The position numbers and the translations under genes were made by a program. From Opitutaceae bacterium (GTDB lineage: Bacteria; Verrucomicrobiota; Verrucomicrobiia; Opitutales; Opitutaceae), in assembly GCA_028280945.1 (NCBI GenBank), contig JANQKV010000026.1, positions 156,631 to 220,630 of the forward strand: a stretch of 64,000 bases of DNA. Reading direction: 5' to 3'. Numbering within the stretch: the first letter of the stretch is position 1; each line of letters starts with the position of its first letter. This document shows positions 1-8,813 of the stretch, in pieces. The notes beneath the pieces were generated by a model. That model was not told where the DNA came from and ran no database searches. It saw only the letters and a program-made list of their open reading frames with translations.

Positions 1-1227
1 TTCACCGGCGCGGTAGGCGACCAGTGCCAGGGCCATCTGTTCGGTCATGATGCCGTTGTAGTCGAAATTGCACGACGTCTGCAGGTCGGTCTTGCAGGCG
101 TTGACCCACTCTTCCTGGAAGTGGCCGGCGGGCGGGGTCACTTCGTCGGTGGAGGGTGAGTTGTAGTAGGACATGTCGGCGTCATCGCCGAACGGAATGA
201 CCATGCGGGTGCGGAAGTCGGCCACGAGGAATCCCTTGGAGCCCTTGAACATCACTCCGTGCCCGATGGCATTAAGATCGACGTAGGGGCGCGGAGACTT
301 GGGCATATGCCCGCCCTGGAACCAGCCGATGCGGATGGGGCCGCGCCAGTCATTGGCCGGATGATCAAAAGTGGCGGTGAGCTCAACCGGGGTGACCTCC
401 GGGTTGAACGCCTCACCGTGGGCCGAAATTGCCGTGGGGTGACCGGCATCAACGGCTTTCCAGATGAGGTCCATGACGTGGTTGCCCATGTCGCCGACCT
501 GGCCCGTGCCGAAGTCCCAATACATGTTCCATTCCAAGCAGCCGGCCCCGGGACGACCGGACAAATAGCCTGGATTGTAGGGGTGCTCCTGGGCGGGCCC
601 CAACCAGAGGTCCCAATGAATATGAGCGGGTGGTTTGCCTGCGGCGGGAAGATACCCGTCGCGCCGCAGCTGGCGATCACCCCAGCCAAAGGCGGACTGC
701 AGCTCACCGATGGCCCCGGCCTGAATGAGTTCGCGGACCCGGTCGAAATTGGGGTAGGCGTGGCGCTGGGTGCCGGCCTGGGTGGCGAGTTTGTGTTTCT
801 TTTGCAGATAGGTTTCCCGCAGGAGCCGGGCCTCCTCGACCGTATTGCCGATGGGTTTTTCGCAGTAGAGGTGGAGGTCGCGGTTGAGCGCCCACTGGGC
901 TACCAGCGCGTGCGTGTGGTCGGTGGTGCAGCACACCACGGCGTCGATATCCGGTTGTTCAATACACTTGCGCCAGTCCACGTAAGGCTTCGCGCCGGGA
1001 AACTCCTTCAACGCGATCGCGATCTTTTCTTCGTCGATATCGCAGACCGCGACGACGTTTTCCTTCCTCAGGGTCTCGTAGTGGGCCCGGGCACGGCCGT
1101 AGGCACCGATGAGGGCGATGTTGAGGCGGTTGTTGGGGGTGTTTTGACCAAACAGGGTGCCCGTGGGGAGGACGGTGAGACCGGCACCGAGAGTGGCCGC
1201 GTTTTGGAGGAAAGCACGACGTTTCAT
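1..1227 (-). CDS. Gfo/Idh/MocA family oxidoreductase, Tat-exported, 3' end outside window
   Basis: NAD(P)-dependent oxidoreductase of the Gfo/Idh/MocA superfamily, which typically acts on sugars, inositols or their derivatives. The reading frame starts at ATG 1225-1227 and stays open to base 1, giving 409 residues without a stop, so the C-terminus is missing. The N-terminus MKRRAFLQNAATLGAGLTVL is a twin-arginine signal (RR, then a hydrophobic stretch), so the enzyme probably folds with cofactor and is exported. A Rossmann start (LNIALIGAYGRARAHY, near residues 35-50) and the family motif CEKPIGNTVEEA (near 130) are clear; the lysine of EKP is the usual catalytic residue. Tat-exported members are abundant in Verrucomicrobiota and Planctomycetota. 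The substrate cannot be told from the sequence. It is transcribed divergently from the aldo/keto reductase. Confidence 0.9.
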   Translation of the reverse strand, partial: MKRRAFLQNAATLGAGLTVLPTGTLFGQNTPNNRLNIALIGAYGRARAHYETLRKENVVAVCDIDEEKIAIALKEFPGAKPYVDWRKCIEQPDIDAVVCCTTDHTHALVAQWALNRDLHLYCEKPIGNTVEEARLLRETYLQKKHKLATQAGTQRHAYPNFDRVRELIQAGAIGELQSAFGWGDRQLRRDGYLPAAGKPPAHIHWDLWLGPAQEHPYNPGYLSGRPGAGCLEWNMYWDFGTGQVGDMGNHVMDLIWKAVDAGHPTAISAHGEAFNPEVTPVELTATFDHPANDWRGPIRIGWFQGGHMPKSPRPYVDLNAIGHGVMFKGSKGFLVADFRTRMVIPFGDDADMSYYNSPSTDEVTPPAGHFQEEWVNACKTDLQTSCNFDYNGIMTEQMALALVAYRAGE

Positions 1228-1374
1228 GGTTGGAGTAGAGGTTAGAAGGAATGAGCTGAAGAAATCAACCGATCGCAGGCTGCGGATATTGGCAAAAGTG
1301 TGCGAAATTCATGTTGTTTTACCGTCGCATACGCGGAGATTTGCGGCCCGGACGTTTTCCTCCGAATCTGCGGC

Positions 1375-2388
1375 ATGCAATACCGCGAATTTGGCCGCAC
1401 GGGCTTGAAGGTCTCCCCGCTTTGTCTGGGGGCGATGAATTTTGGCGGCCGCACCCCCCTGGCCGACGCCTGTGACATCGTGGACCGGGCGCTGGACGTG
1501 GGTATCAATATTATTGATACAGCAGACGTCTATGGCCGAGGAGCCAGTGAAGAGATCGTTGGCGAAGCCCTGCAACGAAACGGGCACCGCGACCGCGTGA
1601 TTCTGGCAACGAAGGTACATGGGTCGATGTCCGATGAAGACCCCAACATGCAGGGGGTTTCGCGGCGCCACATCATCGCTGCCTGCGAAGCGAGCTTACG
1701 CCGCTTGAAGACCGACTATATCGACCTTTACCAGCTGCATCGTCCCCGGACGGACTGCGCCATCGACGAAAGCCTGCGAGCACTCGACGATCTCGTCCGG
1801 GCCGGCAAGGTTCGTTACATTGGTTCCAGTTTTTTCACCTCTTGGAAATTCGTCGAATCACTTTGGGCGGCCAGGGAGTTGGGCTTAAACCGGTTTGTCA
1901 GTGAACAGCCGCCCTACACCATTTTGGATCGGCGCATCGAACGCGAACTCATCCCCATGGCGCTTACCCACAGCATCGCCTTGATGACCTTTTCGCCGCT
2001 TGCGGGAGGCATGTTGTCGGGTAAATACACATCGGCCAATCCTCCGGAGGGAACTCGGTTTGCCGACACGTCGAACTGGCGCAACGCGATGCGGATTTCG
2101 GATCCGATCGTTGCCGCGGCTGACCGGGTCAAGGAGTTGGCTGCACAGAAGGAAACCTCGGTGGCGGCATTCGCCACTGCCTGGGTGGCTCGACGTCCTG
2201 GCGTTTCGAGCGTAATCATTGGTCCAAGGAATGCGGACCAGTTGGAGGATTACCTGGCTTCGCTCGACGTCGCGATCACGGCAGAACAAGATCGAGCCAT
2301 CGACGAGATTGTGCCTCCAGGTGAGCATATTTCACCGTTTTACCAGACCGATTTCGGTGACTTTGGTCCTAATCGCCACCGGTGGTGA
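1375..2388 (+). CDS. aldo/keto reductase
   Basis: NADPH-dependent aldo/keto reductase of 337 residues, the usual length. The start at 1375 gives MQYREFGRTGLKVSPLCLG, the normal AKR N-terminus; an upstream in-frame ATG at 1300 would add 25 residues that fit no family member. The catalytic tetrad is visible: Asp and Tyr in IDTADVYGRGASEEIVGEAL, Lys in VILATKVHG and His in DLYQLHRP. The C-terminal cofactor-binding segment SSVIIGPRNADQLEDYL is present. It resembles the YajO/Tas-like group that reduces aldehydes and ketones in the cytoplasm. It stands alone, divergent from the Gfo/Idh/MocA gene with about 150 bases between them. Physiological substrate unknown. Confidence 0.92.
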   Translation: MQYREFGRTGLKVSPLCLGAMNFGGRTPLADACDIVDRALDVGINIIDTADVYGRGASEEIVGEALQRNGHRDRVILATKVHGSMSDEDPNMQGVSRRHIIAACEASLRRLKTDYIDLYQLHRPRTDCAIDESLRALDDLVRAGKVRYIGSSFFTSWKFVESLWAARELGLNRFVSEQPPYTILDRRIERELIPMALTHSIALMTFSPLAGGMLSGKYTSANPPEGTRFADTSNWRNAMRISDPIVAAADRVKELAAQKETSVAAFATAWVARRPGVSSVIIGPRNADQLEDYLASLDVAITAEQDRAIDEIVPPGEHISPFYQTDFGDFGPNRHRW

Positions 2389-2451
2389 CGCAGGATGGCA
2401 CCCCTCGATCACTCTGCGAAAAATCTACGATATTCTACTTAGACTTTTAGG

Positions 2452-4164
2452 GTGGAGACCCTAGTCGACGAGCCCAACGCTGTCGGCCTGTTGAATGAAA
2501 TCACGCGAGTCTTCAGAGCCCTAGCCACCACGGCTGCTGCCTTGGCAGGAGAGGGATTGCTCCTCGCCAACGAGGACATGGACAGTCGGCTTGAATTGAC
2601 GTCGGAAGAATGCGCGTGGATCGCAGCTAATCCGGTGATTCGCGTGGGCATGGATGACGGGTATCCGCCGGCCAACTTTTGGGACGAAAATGGTGAGGTG
2701 AGGGGAATCGATATTGATTTCCTGGACGCCATCGCAGAACTGGCGGGGCTGGAGTTTGAGTTTGTTCGCTTGGATTCCTGGCCGGAGGCGGTGAGGTCCA
2801 TTCGGAACCGCGAGATCGATCTGATCACGTGCGTGACGCGATCGGAAGAACGGGAGGAGTTTCTGGTGTTTACCGAAGTCTACTACGACTACCCGATTGC
2901 GATCATTACGCGTTCTGAATCGGAATTCTTCTCCACCCCGTCCGCCGTGCGGGGGCGCCGGGTGGCCGTGCCGGAGGGGTTTGTCACCCACGAGGTGATG
3001 GAGTCCATCGGCTGGGACGTGGAGGTGATGCGGGTCCCCACAATCCAGGACGCCTACCTCGCGGTATCGACGGGCCAGTGCTACGCGACGGTCGCCAACC
3101 TCGGCAACGCCAGCTACCTCATCCCGCGATTGGGCATCACCAATTTAAAAATCTCCGGGGTCATGCCCGAGTTTACCCGGTCGCGCTTTGCGGTGCGCAA
3201 GGATTGGGCGATTCTCGCCGGGATCATCGACAAGTATTTTGCGTCGCTTTCCGAAGTGGAGCGCAACGCCGTGGTGGAAAAGTGGGTTCGGTTGGACGTG
3301 CCGACCGCCACGTTCAACTGGGATTTGGCGCTGCGCATCGGGTTGGGAATCGTGCTGTTTGGCGGCGGTATCCTTTGGGCGGTGTTTTGGCGGAACCGGC
3401 AACTGCGCCGACAGCTCCAGGAACGCGAACGCTACCAATCCGCGTTGGAAGAAGCCCACGATCGGGTCACCCGCCTGAGCGAAGAAAAAACGGACCTGCT
3501 CCACATGGTGGCGCACGACATGCGCGGACCCTTGATGACGTTTCAGACGGGAGTCGGTTTGGTGAAGTCGCGCTCCCAGGAGAGCGGCGATGCCGATACC
3601 TTGACGGTCTTGCAGCGCATGGAACGCCAAAGCGAAGCCATGCAAGGGCTGGTCAATGGGTTGCTCGATGTCGAAGCGATCGAGAATGGCAGTCGCCGGC
3701 TTTCGCTCTCGCTGGTGAACATGCGGGCGGTGGTGGAACAAGTCATCGAGAGCTTCGACGAGTTTGTTCGACGCAAAAAAATCGAGTTGGAGTGGTCAGC
3801 CCCGGTCGGTTCCCACAAGGTCATGGCTGACAGGGTGGCGTTGCGACAGGTGATCGAAAATCTGCTCAGCAACGCGCTCAAGTATTCCCCGATGGGCGGC
3901 AGCGTTGTCGTGCGATTGATCGAACAGGAGGACATGTTGCAGCTCGAGGTTCAGGACAACGGCCCGGGGATCGGCCCCGAGGAGTTTCCGCAGTTGTTCG
4001 AGAAGTTCAGCCGGTTGAGTGCGCGCCCGACCGATGGCGAGAGCTCGCACGGAATCGGCCTCTACATTGTGCAGGCACTCGTGTCGTCGATGGCCGGCAA
4101 GGTCTGGTGCGAAAGCCAACTCGGCAAAGGAGCCACCTTCTTTCTTTCGTTACCGCGCGTGTAG
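2452..4164 (+). CDS. sensor histidine kinase with SBP3-type periplasmic ligand-binding domain
   Basis: Membrane sensor kinase of about 570 residues. Residues about 60-285 form a family 3 solute-binding domain (VGMDDGYPPANFWDENG, then GIDIDFLDAIAE and DLITCVTRSEER), the fold of amino-acid-binding proteins. One membrane segment follows (LALRIGLGIVLFGGGILWAV, about 295-315), then a coiled-coil linker, a HisKA dimerisation helix with phospho-acceptor His (LLHMVAHDMRGPLMTF, about 350) and an ATPase with N box ENLLSNALKYSP and G boxes DNGPGIG and HGIGLYI. The GTG start at 2452 is uncertain: no clear signal peptide precedes the binding domain, although the stretch ITRVFRALATTAAALAGEG may act as one and TTG 2491 is an alternative start. 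No response regulator gene is adjacent. It presumably senses an amino-acid-like ligand directly. Confidence 0.85.
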   Translation: METLVDEPNAVGLLNEITRVFRALATTAAALAGEGLLLANEDMDSRLELTSEECAWIAANPVIRVGMDDGYPPANFWDENGEVRGIDIDFLDAIAELAGLEFEFVRLDSWPEAVRSIRNREIDLITCVTRSEEREEFLVFTEVYYDYPIAIITRSESEFFSTPSAVRGRRVAVPEGFVTHEVMESIGWDVEVMRVPTIQDAYLAVSTGQCYATVANLGNASYLIPRLGITNLKISGVMPEFTRSRFAVRKDWAILAGIIDKYFASLSEVERNAVVEKWVRLDVPTATFNWDLALRIGLGIVLFGGGILWAVFWRNRQLRRQLQERERYQSALEEAHDRVTRLSEEKTDLLHMVAHDMRGPLMTFQTGVGLVKSRSQESGDADTLTVLQRMERQSEAMQGLVNGLLDVEAIENGSRRLSLSLVNMRAVVEQVIESFDEFVRRKKIELEWSAPVGSHKVMADRVALRQVIENLLSNALKYSPMGGSVVVRLIEQEDMLQLEVQDNGPGIGPEEFPQLFEKFSRLSARPTDGESSHGIGLYIVQALVSSMAGKVWCESQLGKGATFFLSLPRV

Positions 4165-4216
4165 ACAACGGCGATTTGTCCTTGCACCGTCGGGAAGGGT
4201 TTAGGCTGATCAAAGC

Positions 4217-5215
4217 ATGAATTTTGCGGTCATCGGTGCCGGCGCTTGGGGCACGGCCATGGCGGTTCACCTTTCGAAGCTCGGTCACACGGTGACACTG
4301 GTGCCGCGCCGGTTTGAACAGGCGCTGCAGCTCTCTTCCGATCGCGAGAATCCTGATTATCTGCCGGGAGTGGCTTTGCCGCCCAGCCTGCAGTTGGGCC
4401 ATGAGCTGGTGCCGGTCATGATGGAAGCCCAGGTGGTTTTGTTGGCCTGCCCGGCCCAGGCGCTGCGCGAGACGGCAAAACGCCTCAAGGACTCATTGAA
4501 GTATGCCACTGAACTCAAACTGCTCGTGAGTTTGGCGAAAGGTTTGGAGCTGGGCACGCATGACCGTCCCACCCAAGTCATCCAGTCGGTCCTGCCGCAG
4601 CTGCCGGTCGGAGCGCTCACCGGGCCGACCAACGCCAATGAAGTTGGTCGGGGTTTGCCTGCCGCAATGGTGCTGGCGGCGACGGTCGAAGATGAATTGG
4701 CGGCCCATGTGCAAAGCCAACTGAGCGGACCCACGCTGCGCGTTTACACGGGGGCTGACTTGATCGGGGTGGAGCTGGGAGGCTGCCTGAAAAACATTTA
4801 TGCCATCGGCGCCGGCATTTGCGATGGCTTGAAGTTGGGCGACAATACCAAGGCGGCCATGTTGACACGCGCCTTGGCGGAGATGGTGCGAGTGGGTGCG
4901 GGACTCGGGGCCCAGGCCGAGACATTTTACGGTTTGAGCGGCTTTGGCGACCTGGTGGCCACCTGTCATGGCAGCTGGAGCCGCAATCGCCAGTTTGGTG
5001 AACAAATCGGGCAGGGCGCTTCAATCACTGATCTCATGGCGGACCGCAAAACCGTGGTTGAAGGTTACAAGACCACGGAGTCGTTTCACGAATTGTGCCG
5101 CGACAAAAAGATCGAAGCCCCGATTATGCACGAAATCTACCAGACGCTCTTCGCCGACAAATCACCCGCGTTGGCCCTGCAGGATCTCATGCTGCGCGAA
5201 CTCAAGCGGGAGTAA
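4217..5215 (+). CDS. gpsA: NAD(P)-dependent glycerol-3-phosphate dehydrogenase
   Basis: Reduces dihydroxyacetone phosphate to sn-glycerol 3-phosphate for phospholipid synthesis in the cytoplasm. The 332-residue length matches the family. The N-terminus MNFAVIGAGAWGTAMAVHLS carries the GxGxxG dinucleotide fold. Further GpsA landmarks are LVSLAKGLELGT, the substrate-site region GALTGPTNANEVGRGLPAAM, the catalytic Lys in GGCLKNIYAIGAGICDGL, and SGFGDLVATCHGSWSRNR. It lies 52 bases after the SBP3 kinase on the same strand, which is probably only proximity. The gene looks intact and ordinary. Confidence 0.97.
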   Translation: MNFAVIGAGAWGTAMAVHLSKLGHTVTLVPRRFEQALQLSSDRENPDYLPGVALPPSLQLGHELVPVMMEAQVVLLACPAQALRETAKRLKDSLKYATELKLLVSLAKGLELGTHDRPTQVIQSVLPQLPVGALTGPTNANEVGRGLPAAMVLAATVEDELAAHVQSQLSGPTLRVYTGADLIGVELGGCLKNIYAIGAGICDGLKLGDNTKAAMLTRALAEMVRVGAGLGAQAETFYGLSGFGDLVATCHGSWSRNRQFGEQIGQGASITDLMADRKTVVEGYKTTESFHELCRDKKIEAPIMHEIYQTLFADKSPALALQDLMLRELKRE

Positions 5216-5384
5216 GATACTCTCCGGTAGTGTTCGTAGCCAAGACCCGTCCGTCCGATGGGGGCATGCCGTTAAAATGTGCACGAAGGCCAAGCCGGAA
5301 TGCATCTTTTTCGGCGTGACCCCTTCCTCCCGATTGCAGCCAACCTGACCACACGATTACACTACCGCAGTCGGTTGCTTGAAC

Positions 5385-5567
5385 TCAACGAGCCAAAATC
5401 CCCGTCAGCAGCCCGGCACCACCAGCAAACAGCAGCCCCAGCACCGCAAAAAAGAGATAGAAAAGGATGACCGCCGGAATCGCGGCGAACATGATCTTCA
5501 GCATAATGGAGACGAGTCGACCGAAGGGGATGTCGATGTCGCGAATGACTACGGTATCGTTTTGCAT
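5385..5567 (-). CDS. small membrane protein, function unknown
   Basis: Small protein of 60 residues starting at ATG 5567 (MQNDTVVIRDIDIPFGRLVS). An upstream in-frame TTG at 5594 would add nine residues and is less likely. It has a polar N-terminus followed by one long hydrophobic segment (IMFAAIPAVILFYLFFAVLGLLFAGGAGLL, split here only by glycines) that could be one long or two short membrane helices. It lies 93 bases downstream of the sodium:solute symporter on the same strand and may be cotranscribed. I do not recognise the family; a role in symporter assembly is only a guess from position. Confidence 0.6.
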   Translation of the reverse strand: MQNDTVVIRDIDIPFGRLVSIMLKIMFAAIPAVILFYLFFAVLGLLFAGGAGLLTGILAR

Positions 5568-5660
5568 GATCAAAGAATGGGAACACTTGGTCAAACGGCC
5601 CCAACCGGGCGGTTCTTGCAGAAAAAATGTTGGGAGTGCGATCGATGATCGAATCGCAGC

Positions 5661-7388
5661 TCACTTCGCCAATTGCCGGGGCACGCGGATGTGTTCGACT
5701 TCCTCCTGGACCTCGGCGGGGGGCTCCGGGGTCAAGCGCATCACAAACTGGGCGACAACGAAGTTGAGCACCATGCCTATGGTGCCGATGCCTTCGGGGG
5801 AAATCCCAAACAGCCAATGCTCCGGACTGTTTTTCTCCGGCGAGACGAACTTGAAGTAGATGATGTAGGTCGCAGTGAAAATGATGCCGACAATCATGCC
5901 GCTGACGGCTCCTTCCCGGTTCATCTTTTTCTGGAAGATGCCCATGAGAATCGCGGGGAAGAACGATGCGGCTGCGAGACCAAACGCAAACGCGACCACC
6001 TGTGCCACAAAGCCCGGCGGGTTGATGCCAAAGTAGGCCGCAATGGTGACCGCCACCGCCGCGCCGATCCGGGCACATAGCAATTCACCTTTTTCCGACA
6101 GGTCGGGTTTCAGACATCGCTTCACCAGATCGTGAGCGAAGGCGGTTGAAATGACGAGCAACAGGCCGGCGGCGGTGGACAACGCGGCGGCCAGTCCGCC
6201 CGCCGCCACCAGCCCAACGACCCAGTTGGGGAGTCGGGCGATTTCGGGATTCGCCAGTACCATGATGTCGCGGTTGATGGTCAGCTCATTGCCCTTCCAT
6301 CCCGCCGCCGCCGCCTCGGCCTGAAACTGCGGGTCGGTGTTCCGGTCGTTGTAATACTGGATGCGGCCGTCGCCGTTTTTGTCCTCAAACTTCACCAGCC
6401 CCGTGATCTCCCATTTTTTGAACCATTCGGGAATTTCGGCGTAGCTGGCGTTGTTGACGGTATTGATGAGGTTGGTGCGCGCGAACGCCGCCACCGCCGG
6501 TGCCGAGGTGTAGAGGATGGCAATAAACAGCAGCGCCCAGAACGCCGAGATGCGGGCGCCGCTCACATTCGGTACGGTGTAGAATCGCACGATAACGTGA
6601 GGCAGACCCGCCGTTCCCACCATCAAGGCCAAGGTGATGGCCGCCACATCGATGACGGGTTTCACACCGCTTGTGTAAGCGGCGAATCCCAGTTCGACGT
6701 GCAGGTTGTCGAGACGATCGAGCAGGTATTCACCCGATCCGTCCGTCATGGTGCTGCCGAAACCCAACTGGGGAATCGGGGTGCCGGTCATCATCAGCGC
6801 CAGGAACACCGCGGGCACGGTGAAGGCGAAGATCAGCACGCAATACTGGGCGACCTGTGTGTAAGTGATGCCCTTCATGCCGCCAAGCACGGCGTAGACG
6901 AAGACAATGCCCGTTCCGATCAAAACCCCCTGGGTCAGCGGCACTTCCAGGAACCGCGAAAACACGATGCCCACCCCCTGCATTTGCCCGGCCACGTAGG
7001 TGAACGAGACCATGATTGCGCACAGCACGGCCACGACCCGGGCGGTCTGGGAATAGTAGCGGTCACCCACAAAATCCGGCACCGTGAACTTGCCGAACTT
7101 GCGCAGGTAGGGTGCGAGCAGGAGGGCGAGCAGCACGTAGCCGCCGGTCCAGCCCATGAGATAAACTCCGCCGTCGCGGCCGGCGAAGGAGATGATGCCG
7201 GCCATCGAAATGAACGACGCCGCGCTCATCCAATCGGCCGCCGTGGCCATGCCGTTGTGAATCGGTTTTACGCCGCCGCCGGAAACGTAGAAGTCCTTGG
7301 TCGAGCCCGCGCGGGAACGGTAGGCGATGTAGAGGTAGAGGGTGAAGGACAGTCCTACGATGACGTAGGTCCAAGTTTGAACAGACAT
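5661..7388 (-). CDS. sodium:solute symporter (SSS family), large subunit of a DUF4212-dependent permease
   Basis: Integral membrane symporter of 575 residues with the SSS fold (about 13 membrane segments). The segment ADWMSAASFISMAGIISFAG near residues 50-70 and the APYLRKFGKFTVPDFVGDRY signature (about 90-110) place it with the acetate/carboxylate permease (ActP-like) branch. An EF-hand-like loop (EDKNGDGRIQYYNDRNTD, about 345) sits between helices. Its close relatives are normally encoded just after a DUF4212 small subunit. Here that partner is at 8749-9009 on the same strand, but 1.36 kb away because a PEP-CTERM gene lies between. The DUF294 and exonuclease genes at 17.4-20.0 kb belong to families often beside this permease. 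Substrate is most likely a short carboxylate, by homology only. Confidence 0.9.
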   Translation of the reverse strand: MSVQTWTYVIVGLSFTLYLYIAYRSRAGSTKDFYVSGGGVKPIHNGMATAADWMSAASFISMAGIISFAGRDGGVYLMGWTGGYVLLALLLAPYLRKFGKFTVPDFVGDRYYSQTARVVAVLCAIMVSFTYVAGQMQGVGIVFSRFLEVPLTQGVLIGTGIVFVYAVLGGMKGITYTQVAQYCVLIFAFTVPAVFLALMMTGTPIPQLGFGSTMTDGSGEYLLDRLDNLHVELGFAAYTSGVKPVIDVAAITLALMVGTAGLPHVIVRFYTVPNVSGARISAFWALLFIAILYTSAPAVAAFARTNLINTVNNASYAEIPEWFKKWEITGLVKFEDKNGDGRIQYYNDRNTDPQFQAEAAAAGWKGNELTINRDIMVLANPEIARLPNWVVGLVAAGGLAAALSTAAGLLLVISTAFAHDLVKRCLKPDLSEKGELLCARIGAAVAVTIAAYFGINPPGFVAQVVAFAFGLAAASFFPAILMGIFQKKMNREGAVSGMIVGIIFTATYIIYFKFVSPEKNSPEHWLFGISPEGIGTIGMVLNFVVAQFVMRLTPEPPAEVQEEVEHIRVPRQLAK

Positions 7389-7754
7389 ATACAGATGGGG
7401 CAGCGGCGGTCGGGAGGGGGGAGGCGAAGCGACTCTCTAGGGCGAATCGACATTCGGTTAAAGCCAGAGGAGTGATGCGGCGAGGAAAAGAAAAGCACAG
7501 AAGTGTGAGTCGTTGCGGAGCCGCTGAAACGTAATAATTGGAACATTGGTCGTCTGTGGGCGGGAAACCGATGGGAGGGCATTTTTGATCAAGGAAGCCA
7601 ATCCCTTGGTGGAGCCCCATTAGATACCATAATTCTTAACTCCCAACGCTTTTCCCTGAAAGAAATGATCGAGAGAATGCGTTTACCGTAAGGTAGGAGC
7701 TATTTCCGCTCTGGATGTCCAAATAAAATCGCAAGAAGTAAGGAAATCACGTCA
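7389..7754. other. intergenic region upstream of symporter and PEP-CTERM gene, AT-richer to the right
   Basis: This 366-base stretch separates two divergent genes. The left part (to about 7600) has the composition of the host chromosome and should hold the leader of the symporter large subunit. From about 7620 rightward it becomes AT-rich, like the PEP-CTERM gene that follows, so the edge of an inserted segment may lie here. AAGGAA at 7740-7745 is a reasonable ribosome binding site for the gene starting at 7755. I see no open frame that looks coding and no clear hairpin. Confidence 0.5.
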
Positions 7755-8813
7755 ATGAAAGGGTTCATTGGGTTCTGTGCAACTCTCACAGCGGCGATTG
7801 GTCTCGTTACCGGACCGGCATACGCCGTTGTTCTCCTCATTAGTTCTGACAATTCGGGTAATAACCTAATATATCGCTACAATGTTGGAGAGAGGGGATC
7901 GGTGACGCTCGATACGTCTTTCACTGGCTACATGAATGCCCCGACTAATATGGCCTTATCGGGCGACGGAGAGTTGTTTGTGACAAATGCGGTTACGGAT
8001 TGGTTTACGAGGTTTTCTGATCCAGCCGGAAACGCCCGGAGCAATGGAATCAGCGATCAGCAGCTTGATGCACCAGTTGATCTATTCTTTCGGAATGGGG
8101 ATATGTATGTTTTGGATGAAGGGGTTTTGAAGCGCTATGTTTTTGATCTAGGAGGTACGGCAAGCAAGCTCACACAGTATTCTCTCGGCGTGGCTACACC
8201 TGGAGGAACCGATGGTGCGGGTTCTCATGCTTTGTTCCTCGCCCCTTGGGGAGAGCTTTTGGTGACGCACAACAAAGACCGAATAGACCGTTACGCATTT
8301 GATGGTGGCGGTGCGATATCGTATCTCGGCGACATCAGTGATACTGCTCTCAATAACGGACTTCAGATGGCATATTACGATGGTGAACTCTTCGTGGCCA
8401 ACAATGATTCAAACGGAATTCTTCGTTACTTGATCAACGGATACGGCTCGTGGACACCGAATGGATACATTGCGTCGATCCAAAGTCCGTTCGATCTCGC
8501 TTTCTCTCCGTGGGGGGAACTCTACGTCACCAGCGATCACTTTTCAACTGACGATCTTATTACCGTCTTTGGTTTTAGCGAAAGTGGAGAGGTGGCTTGG
8601 AGCGAGTCGTTCACTCTTCCCGATGGTGCCAGTGCAAACGGACTCTTGTTTTTGACCGCAGTGCCTGAGCCTGCCCATGTTGGACTGGGTTTCGCAGTGG
8701 CTAGTTTGGCCTTCGTCGCTTGGCGACGGAGAAAGCCATTCTGGGGGATTAGTCCTCGTGCACGTCGTATTGGCGATCGAGTTGGTTCATCCGCCAAACG
8801 TAGCAGGCGATGA
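7755..8813 (+). CDS. PEP-CTERM sorting-domain protein (NHL/SMP-like repeats) with abnormal C-terminal extension
   Basis: Exported protein of 352 residues. A Sec signal (MKGFIGFCATLTAAIGLVTG, cleavage after AYA) is followed by a repetitive beta-propeller-like body with recurring motifs such as GELFVTN, GELLVTH and GELYVTS, typical of NHL/SMP-30-like propellers. Residues 303-328 are a canonical PEP-CTERM tail: VPEP, a hydrophobic helix, then WRRRKP. Such proteins are processed by an exosortase and retained at the envelope or in a matrix. Normally the protein ends within a few residues of the basic cluster; here 24 more residues (329-352) are read antisense through the end of the DUF4212 gene, overlapping it by 65 bases. 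Composition is AT-richer than its neighbours. This indicates insertion and loss of the native stop. Confidence 0.85.
   Translation: MKGFIGFCATLTAAIGLVTGPAYAVVLLISSDNSGNNLIYRYNVGERGSVTLDTSFTGYMNAPTNMALSGDGELFVTNAVTDWFTRFSDPAGNARSNGISDQQLDAPVDLFFRNGDMYVLDEGVLKRYVFDLGGTASKLTQYSLGVATPGGTDGAGSHALFLAPWGELLVTHNKDRIDRYAFDGGGAISYLGDISDTALNNGLQMAYYDGELFVANNDSNGILRYLINGYGSWTPNGYIASIQSPFDLAFSPWGELYVTSDHFSTDDLITVFGFSESGEVAWSESFTLPDGASANGLLFLTAVPEPAHVGLGFAVASLAFVAWRRRKPFWGISPRARRIGDRVGSSAKRSRR

Noticed and set aside
259..1245. Long plus-strand open frame antisense to the Gfo/Idh/MocA gene
   Set aside because: It is the mirror of a clearly conserved minus-strand oxidoreductase; high GC keeps opposite frames open.
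6597..7475. Plus-strand frame of 292 codons antisense to the symporter
   Set aside because: His/Arg/Gln-rich shadow translation with no domain; the symporter on the other strand is unambiguous.
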